The notes beneath the pieces are model-generated. The model was not told where the DNA came from. It ran no database searches and worked only from the letters and a program-made list of their open reading frames with translations. The position numbers were made by a program, and so were the translations under genes. Below are positions 59,722 through 64,000 of a DNA stretch of 64,000 nt, piece by piece. How positions within the stretch are numbered: position 1 is the first letter of the stretch; each line of letters opens with the position of its first letter. Source of the DNA: Streptomyces sp. PT12. GTDB lineage: Bacteria > Actinomycetota > Actinomycetes > Streptomycetales > Streptomycetaceae. The stretch covers positions 248,001 through 312,000 of the forward strand of contig NZ_QEST01000079.1 in NCBI RefSeq assembly GCF_003311645.1, given 5' to 3'.

Positions 59722-59799
59722 CCTGCCCGTTTCGTTGGCCCCGCGCCCGTGTCCGGCCGCCCGGATGCCAGGACCCCTATCGGGCGCGGAACGGGCAGG
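59722..59799 (+). terminator. Long two-part hairpin before the polyol operon
   Basis: CCTGCCCGTT (59722-59731) pairs with AACGGGCAGG (59790-59799), and nested inside GCGCCCG (59743-59749) pairs with CGGGCGC (59781-59787). It begins 5 bp after the DUF5107 stop and should separate that gene from the DeoR gene. Confidence 0.6.
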
Positions 59800-59852
59800 G
59801 GTCGCGGTCCGTTCGGGCAGCCGCACCCCGGCTCCTCCTGGTCACAGCTCGT

Positions 59853-59946
59853 CGAACGGGCATAACCGGGCACGATCGGGCGCCTGGGGACCATGGTCAG
59901 GGTCATGCCACCGGGGTAGAACTCTCCACACGGGCCCACACGGGCA
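59853..59946. promoter_or_regulatory. 10-bp-phased direct repeats, candidate DeoR operator
   Basis: Three back-to-back 10-mers CGAACGGGCA, TAACCGGGCA and CGATCGGGCG occupy 59853-59882, and two more, CACACGGGCC and CACACGGGCA, occupy 59927-59946. All share a CGGGC core at exactly one helical turn spacing. Tandem direct repeats upstream of a deoR gene fit the binding style of this family. Confidence 0.5.
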
Positions 59947-59983
59947 TGGAGGCAGGACCCGGACGGCTGCGAGGAGGCACGCC

Positions 59984-60745
59984 ATGACCGCGGAGGAGCG
60001 TCAGCGCGCCATCGTCGGGGCGGCCCGGCGCTCGGGCTCGGTCGAGGTGACGCAGCTCGCCAGGACGCTCGGCGTGGCCAAGGAGACCGTGCGCCGCGAC
60101 CTCAAGGTGCTTGAGGCGCACGGGCTGTTGCGCCGCACCCACGGCGGCGCGTACCCGGTGGAGAGCGGCGGCTTCGAGACGACGCTCGCGGCGCGCGCCA
60201 CCCGGCACATCCCGGAGAAGCGCCGCATCGCCGCCGCGGCGGCCGAGCAACTCGGCGACGCGGAGACCATCTTCGTCGACGAGGGCTTCACCCCGCAGCT
60301 CATCGTCGAGTCGCTTCCCAGGGACCGCCCGCTGACCGTGGTCACCGCGTCCCTCGCGGTGGCCACCGCGCTCGCGCCGGTCAAGGACTACACCGTGCTG
60401 CTGCTCGGCGGCCGCGTCCGCGGCTCCACGCTGGCCACGGTGGACCACTGGACGGCCAAGATGCTCGCGGGATTCGTGATCGACCTCGGCTTCATCGGGG
60501 CCAACGGCATCTCGCGCGAGCACGGCCTCACCACCCCCGACCCCGCCGTGGCCGAGGTCAAGCGGCAGGCGGTGCTGGCCTCGCGGCGCCGCGTGTTCGC
60601 GGGCATCCACACCAAGTTCGGGGCGGCGAGCTTCTGCCGGTTCGCCGACGTGCCCGACCTCGACGTGATCGTCACCAGTACGAGCCTCGGCACGGCCGAG
60701 GCACACCGCTACTCCCTGCTGGGGCCGCACCTCATCAGGGTCTGA
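59984..60745 (+). CDS. DeoR-family regulator of the polyol operon
   Basis: GAGGAGG precedes the ATG. The 253-residue protein has a helix-turn-helix (VEVTQLARTLGVAKETVRRD, LKVLEAHGLLRRTHGG) and the DeoR sensor domain (IFVDEGFTPQLIVESL, LLLGGRVRGSTLATVDHW, LGFIGANGISREHGLTTPD, VFAGIHTKFGAASF). It is the first gene of the polyol transport operon, 39 bp before the binding-protein gene. Expected ligand is a phosphorylated or free polyol. Confidence 0.93.
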   Translation: MTAEERQRAIVGAARRSGSVEVTQLARTLGVAKETVRRDLKVLEAHGLLRRTHGGAYPVESGGFETTLAARATRHIPEKRRIAAAAAEQLGDAETIFVDEGFTPQLIVESLPRDRPLTVVTASLAVATALAPVKDYTVLLLGGRVRGSTLATVDHWTAKMLAGFVIDLGFIGANGISREHGLTTPDPAVAEVKRQAVLASRRRVFAGIHTKFGAASFCRFADVPDLDVIVTSTSLGTAEAHRYSLLGPHLIRV

Positions 60746-60784
60746 CCCGCCCTCAGCGCCCGCGACATCCAGGAGTCCCCCACC

Positions 60785-62146
60785 ATGCGTAAGAAGAGCC
60801 GACTTGTCCTGCGTTCGATCGTGGCCGGAGCGACGGCCACCACCTTTCTCGCCGCGTGTGCCGGGGCCGGGGGCTCCGGCGGCGGAGGCGGGGGAGAAAG
60901 CATCAACGTCCTGATGGTCAACAACCCCCAAATGACCCAGCTCGAGCAGCTGACCGCTGAGCACTTCACCGAGGAGACGGGCATCGAGGTCAACTTCACG
61001 GTGCTCCCGGAGAACGAGGTCAGGGACAAGATCAGCCAGGACTTCGCCAACCAGTCGGGCCAGTACGACGTGGCCACGATCAGCAATTACGAGACGCCCA
61101 TCTACTCGGGCAACGACTGGCTGCACCCGCTGGACGACTATCTGGCGGACGACGCCGACTACGCCGTCGACGACATACTGCCGCCCATCCAGAGCTCGCT
61201 GACCGGCGCTGACGGGCGGGTCTACGCCCAGCCGTTCTACGGCGAGTCCTCGTTCCTGATGTACCGCACCGACGTCTTCGACGAGCACGGCCTTCAGATG
61301 CCCGAGCGGCCCACGTGGCAGGAGGTCGCCGACCTGGCCGCCGAGGTGGACGGGGCCGAGGAGGACATGAAGGGCATCTGTCTGCGCGGGCTGCCGGGTT
61401 GGGGCGAGGTCATCGCGCCGCTCACCACGGTCGTCAACACGTTCGGCGGCACATGGTTCGACGCCGAGTGGAACGCCCGCCTGACCGATCCCGAGTTCGT
61501 GGAGGCCACGGAGTTCTATGTGAACCTGGTCCGCGAGCACGGCGAGTCGGGCGCGGCGCAGGCGGGCTACGCCGAGTGCCTCAACAACATGGTCCAGGGC
61601 AACACCGCGATGTGGTACGACGCCACCGCGGGCGCCGGTTCGCTTGAGGCCGAGGACTCCCCGGTCCGCGGCACCATCGGCTATGTCCCCGCCCCGGTCG
61701 TCGAGACCGAGTCGTCGGGCTGGCTCTACACGTGGGCCTGGGGCATCCAGCGCGCCTCCGACAACGCCGACAACGCCTGGGAGTTCATCTCCTGGGCGTC
61801 GAGCGCCGAGTACGAGGAGCTGGTCGGCGAGACCCTCGGCTGGGAGAACGTGCCCGCTGGCAAGCGCGCCTCCACCTACGAGAACGCCGACTACCGGGCG
61901 GCGGCGGGCGCGTTCTACCAGGTCACGCACGACGCCATCGCCGAGGCCAGGCCCGATGACCCGGGCGTGCAGGAACGCCCCGCGCCCGGCGTGCAGTTCG
62001 TCGGCATCCCCGAGTTCACCGACCTGGGCACCCGCGTCTCCCAGGAGATCAGCGAGGCGATCGCGGGGCGCCAGAGCGTCCAGGACGCGCTCGACGCGTC
62101 GCAGGCCCTGGCCGAAGAGGTGGCGGAGGAGTACAGGAACCGATGA
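60785..62146 (+). CDS. Polyol-type ABC transporter binding lipoprotein
   Basis: The 453-residue protein has a lipoprotein signal (RSIVAGATATTFLAACAG) and a Gly/Ser linker. Its mature fold is like sorbitol/mannitol-binding SmoE: INVLMVNNPQMTQLEQLTAE, YDVATISNYETPIY, KGICLRGLPGWGEVIAPLTT, GYAECLNNMVQGNTAMWYDA and AWGIQRASDNADNAWEF. Two permeases and a dehydrogenase follow with 4-bp overlaps, the layout of hexitol or pentitol uptake operons. Confidence 0.93.
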   Translation: MRKKSRLVLRSIVAGATATTFLAACAGAGGSGGGGGGESINVLMVNNPQMTQLEQLTAEHFTEETGIEVNFTVLPENEVRDKISQDFANQSGQYDVATISNYETPIYSGNDWLHPLDDYLADDADYAVDDILPPIQSSLTGADGRVYAQPFYGESSFLMYRTDVFDEHGLQMPERPTWQEVADLAAEVDGAEEDMKGICLRGLPGWGEVIAPLTTVVNTFGGTWFDAEWNARLTDPEFVEATEFYVNLVREHGESGAAQAGYAECLNNMVQGNTAMWYDATAGAGSLEAEDSPVRGTIGYVPAPVVETESSGWLYTWAWGIQRASDNADNAWEFISWASSAEYEELVGETLGWENVPAGKRASTYENADYRAAAGAFYQVTHDAIAEARPDDPGVQERPAPGVQFVGIPEFTDLGTRVSQEISEAIAGRQSVQDALDASQALAEEVAEEYRNR

Positions 62147-63129
62147 CGAGCGCCACGACCAAGGCCGCCCCCGGCGGCCCGGGCGCGCCACCGCGGCCCG
62201 GGGCCAAGACGGCCCCGGGCCAGGGGCGGCGCGCGAACCGTGCCAAGGCGTGGGCCACCCGCGCCCCGCTGCTGCCCGCCCTGATCTTCCTGATCGTCGT
62301 CACCCAGCTGCCGTTCGTCGCCACGCTGGTGATCTCGCTCTTCGACTGGAACGCCCTCTACCCCGACGACCGCGCCTTCACCGGCCTCGGCAACTACGAC
62401 ACGGTCATCGGCGACGCCGACCTGCGCGGCGCCGTCGTCACCACCGCCCTGCTCACCGCCACCGTGGTGCTGGTCAGCCTGCTACTCGGCCTCGGCCTCG
62501 CGCTGCTGCTCGACCGGAAGTTCGCGGGCCGCGGCCTGGTGCGCACGATGACCATCACGCCGTTTTTGCTGGTGCCGGTCGCCGCCGCGCTGCTCTGGAA
62601 GCACATCCTGTTCAACCCGGAATACGGCCTGCTCAACGGGCTGCTCGCGGGGATCGGCGACCTCTTCGGCTTCACCGCGCCCGAGCGCGACTGGATCTCC
62701 GAGATGCCGCTCGTGGCCGTGGAGGCGGCGCTGATCTGGCAGTGGACGCCGTTCATGATGCTGATCCTGCTCGCCGGGCTCCAGAGCCGCCCGCTCGAGC
62801 TCTACGAGGCCGCGCGCCTTGACGGCGCGAGCAACTGGCAGCTCTTCCGCCATCTCACCCTGCCGCACCTGCGGCGCTACCTCGAACTCGGCGCGCTGCT
62901 CGGTTCCATCTACATCGTGCAGCACTTCGACGCGGTCTTCACCATCACCGGAGGCAGCCTCGACACCGCCAACCTGCCGTATGTCGTCTACCAGGAGTTC
63001 TACGCCGCGCAGGAGTACGGGGTCGCCTCGGCGGCCGGCGTGCTCGTCGTGATCGGCTCGCTGCTGATCGCCACCTTCGCGCTGCGCGTGGTGTCCTCCC
63101 TGTTCCGTGAGGAGGGCAGCAGGGCATGA
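62143..63129 (+). CDS. Polyol ABC transporter permease (MalF type)
   Basis: The ATG overlaps the binding-protein stop (ATGA). The 328-residue protein has a basic/Gly-rich N-terminus and six helices beginning LLPALIFLIVVTQLPFVATL. The docking loop is YEAARLDGASNWQLFRHLTL. The segment QHFDAVFTITGGSLDTANLP is characteristic of polyol permeases. The ATPase subunit is not in the visible part and may be downstream or be a shared MsiK-like protein. Confidence 0.94.
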   Translation: MTSATTKAAPGGPGAPPRPGAKTAPGQGRRANRAKAWATRAPLLPALIFLIVVTQLPFVATLVISLFDWNALYPDDRAFTGLGNYDTVIGDADLRGAVVTTALLTATVVLVSLLLGLGLALLLDRKFAGRGLVRTMTITPFLLVPVAAALLWKHILFNPEYGLLNGLLAGIGDLFGFTAPERDWISEMPLVAVEAALIWQWTPFMMLILLAGLQSRPLELYEAARLDGASNWQLFRHLTLPHLRRYLELGALLGSIYIVQHFDAVFTITGGSLDTANLPYVVYQEFYAAQEYGVASAAGVLVVIGSLLIATFALRVVSSLFREEGSRA

Positions 63130-63947
63130 GGATCAAGAACGCCTCCCTCACCCTCGGGGCCTGGCTGGCCGGGATGATCTTCTTCCTGCCGGTGGCCTGG
63201 ATGGTGCTCACGTCGTTCCACTCCGAGGCCGACGCCGCGAGCAACCCCCCGGCGTTCACCGCGCCGCTCACCCTGGACGGCTACCGCGAGTTCTTCGGGA
63301 CCGGCGGGGGGCCCGACCCATGGCCGCCGCTGATCAACTCCCTGACGGCCTCGCTCGCCTCCACGCTGCTGGTGCTGCTGCTCGCGCTGCCCGCCGCGTA
63401 CGCGCTGACCATCAGGCCCGTGCGGGCGTGGCGCGACGTCCTGTTCTTCTTCCTGTCCACCAAGATGCTGCCGGTGATCGCGGGCCTGCTGCCGATCTAC
63501 CTGTTCGCCAGGGAGATCGGCTTCCTCGACAACATCTGGCTGCTGGTCATCCTCTACACCTCGATGAACCTCCCTATCGCCGTGTGGATGCTCCAGTCCT
63601 TCCTCGCCGAGGTGCCCGTGTCCGTCATCGAGGCGGCCCAACTCGACGGCGCCAGGCTGCCCGCCGTGCTCGGCCGGGTGGTCGCGCCCGTGGTGCTGCC
63701 CGGCATCGCGGCCACGGCGTTGATCTGCTTCATCTTCAGCTGGAACGAGCTGCTCTTCGCCCGGGTGCTGACCGGCGTCACGGCGGAGACCGCGCCGGTC
63801 TTCCTGACGAGGTTCATCACCAGCCAGGGCCTCTTCCTCGCCCAGCTGTCCGCCGCCTCGATCGCCATCTCCCTGCCGGTTCTCGCCGCGGGGTTCGCCG
63901 CCCAGGACAAGCTGGTCCAGGGCCTGTCGCTAGGAGCAGTCAAGTGA
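63126..63947 (+). CDS. Polyol ABC transporter permease (MalG type)
   Basis: The ATG overlaps the preceding stop (ATGA). The 273-residue protein has six helices, the docking loop IEAAQLDGARLPAVLGRVVA and a C-terminal LVQGLSLGAVK typical of MalG-type partners. STKMLPVIAGLLPIYLFARE is shared by the SmoG/MtlG group. It pairs with the preceding permease. Confidence 0.94.
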   Translation: MRIKNASLTLGAWLAGMIFFLPVAWMVLTSFHSEADAASNPPAFTAPLTLDGYREFFGTGGGPDPWPPLINSLTASLASTLLVLLLALPAAYALTIRPVRAWRDVLFFFLSTKMLPVIAGLLPIYLFAREIGFLDNIWLLVILYTSMNLPIAVWMLQSFLAEVPVSVIEAAQLDGARLPAVLGRVVAPVVLPGIAATALICFIFSWNELLFARVLTGVTAETAPVFLTRFITSQGLFLAQLSAASIAISLPVLAAGFAAQDKLVQGLSLGAVK

Positions 63948-64000
63948 AAGCCGCCCTCATCGAATCCGTCGGCCAGGTGACCGTCACCGATGTACCCGAC
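63944..64000 (+). CDS. Zinc-type alcohol/polyol dehydrogenase (cut by window end)
   Basis: GTG 63944 overlaps the permease stop (GTGA) and follows AGGAG. Nineteen codons are visible, KAALIESVGQVTVTDVPD after the initiator, the usual first strand of medium-chain zinc dehydrogenases. In a polyol operon it would oxidise sorbitol, mannitol, arabitol or xylitol to the ketose. The zinc ligands lie beyond the window. Confidence 0.75.
   Translation, partial: MKAALIESVGQVTVTDVPD

Overview
The window is very GC-rich and has the codon-position bias, sparse ribosome sites and abundant leaderless starts (TAnnnT hexamer 6-10 nt before ATG) of a Streptomyces or close relative. Supporting actinobacterial markers are snapalysin, an Rv1733c-type membrane protein, a SpoIIE/GAF/PAS phosphatase, proteasome beta, DUF574-type methyltransferase and an Rv2578c-type radical SAM protein. 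I saw no tRNA, rRNA, CRISPR array, insertion sequence or prophage.

Layout. 1-9.9 kb: the 3' part of an ABC exporter, a proline-rich membrane protein, two aldo/keto reductases, a snapalysin, an SDR, a secreted esterase and an Rv1733c-like protein. 10.2-16.4 kb: a histidine kinase without a response regulator, then a tightly overlapping four-carbon acid-sugar operon (GntP permease, DUF1537 kinase, PdxA2-type dehydrogenase, DeoR regulator). 16.3-26.1 kb: a minus-strand carbohydrate locus (LacI, binding protein, two permeases, GH39, PF10091 glycoside hydrolase, broken GH35-like gene). It carries three copies of one 14-bp palindrome before lacI, the binding-protein gene and the GH39 gene, so it looks like one LacI regulon. 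26.2-27.5 kb: an MFS gene with many frameshifts. 27.6-29.4 kb: a cold-shock pair (csp with a structured leader, then a DEAD-box helicase). 29.5-38.8 kb: an FHA protein, small regulators, a class III aminotransferase next to a nitrilase remnant, a GntR regulator, exonuclease III, an MBL hydrolase and the psd-pssA phospholipid operon. 39-47.3 kb: TetR plus CitE/Mcl-type lyase, GNAT, orphan proteasome beta, nuclease/HAD divergent pair, LysR, a mosaic ABC/histidine-kinase pseudogene and a methyltransferase. 47.4-57.7 kb: a DUF4291 gene lacking a start codon, a radical SAM gene with a LexA-type box, an SRPBCC protein, the SpoIIE phosphatase, a peptidase trio (M55, M20, S9), CBS and LapA-like proteins. 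57.7-64 kb: a DUF5107 protein and a polyol-type operon (DeoR, binding protein, two permeases, dehydrogenase cut by the window end).

Two themes stand out. First, gene decay: at least two deletion-born mosaics, a nitrilase stub, a GntR stub, a multiply frameshifted transporter and a lost start codon lie among intact genes. Second, regulatory signals readable from sequence alone: the LacI operator set, a LexA-type box against a -10, 10-bp-phased direct repeats before the polyol DeoR gene, overlapping divergent -10 boxes, and a hairpin in the csp leader. I found no clearly unprecedented multi-gene system; the best candidates for something new are the LacI-controlled glycoside locus and the orphan proteasome beta subunit.
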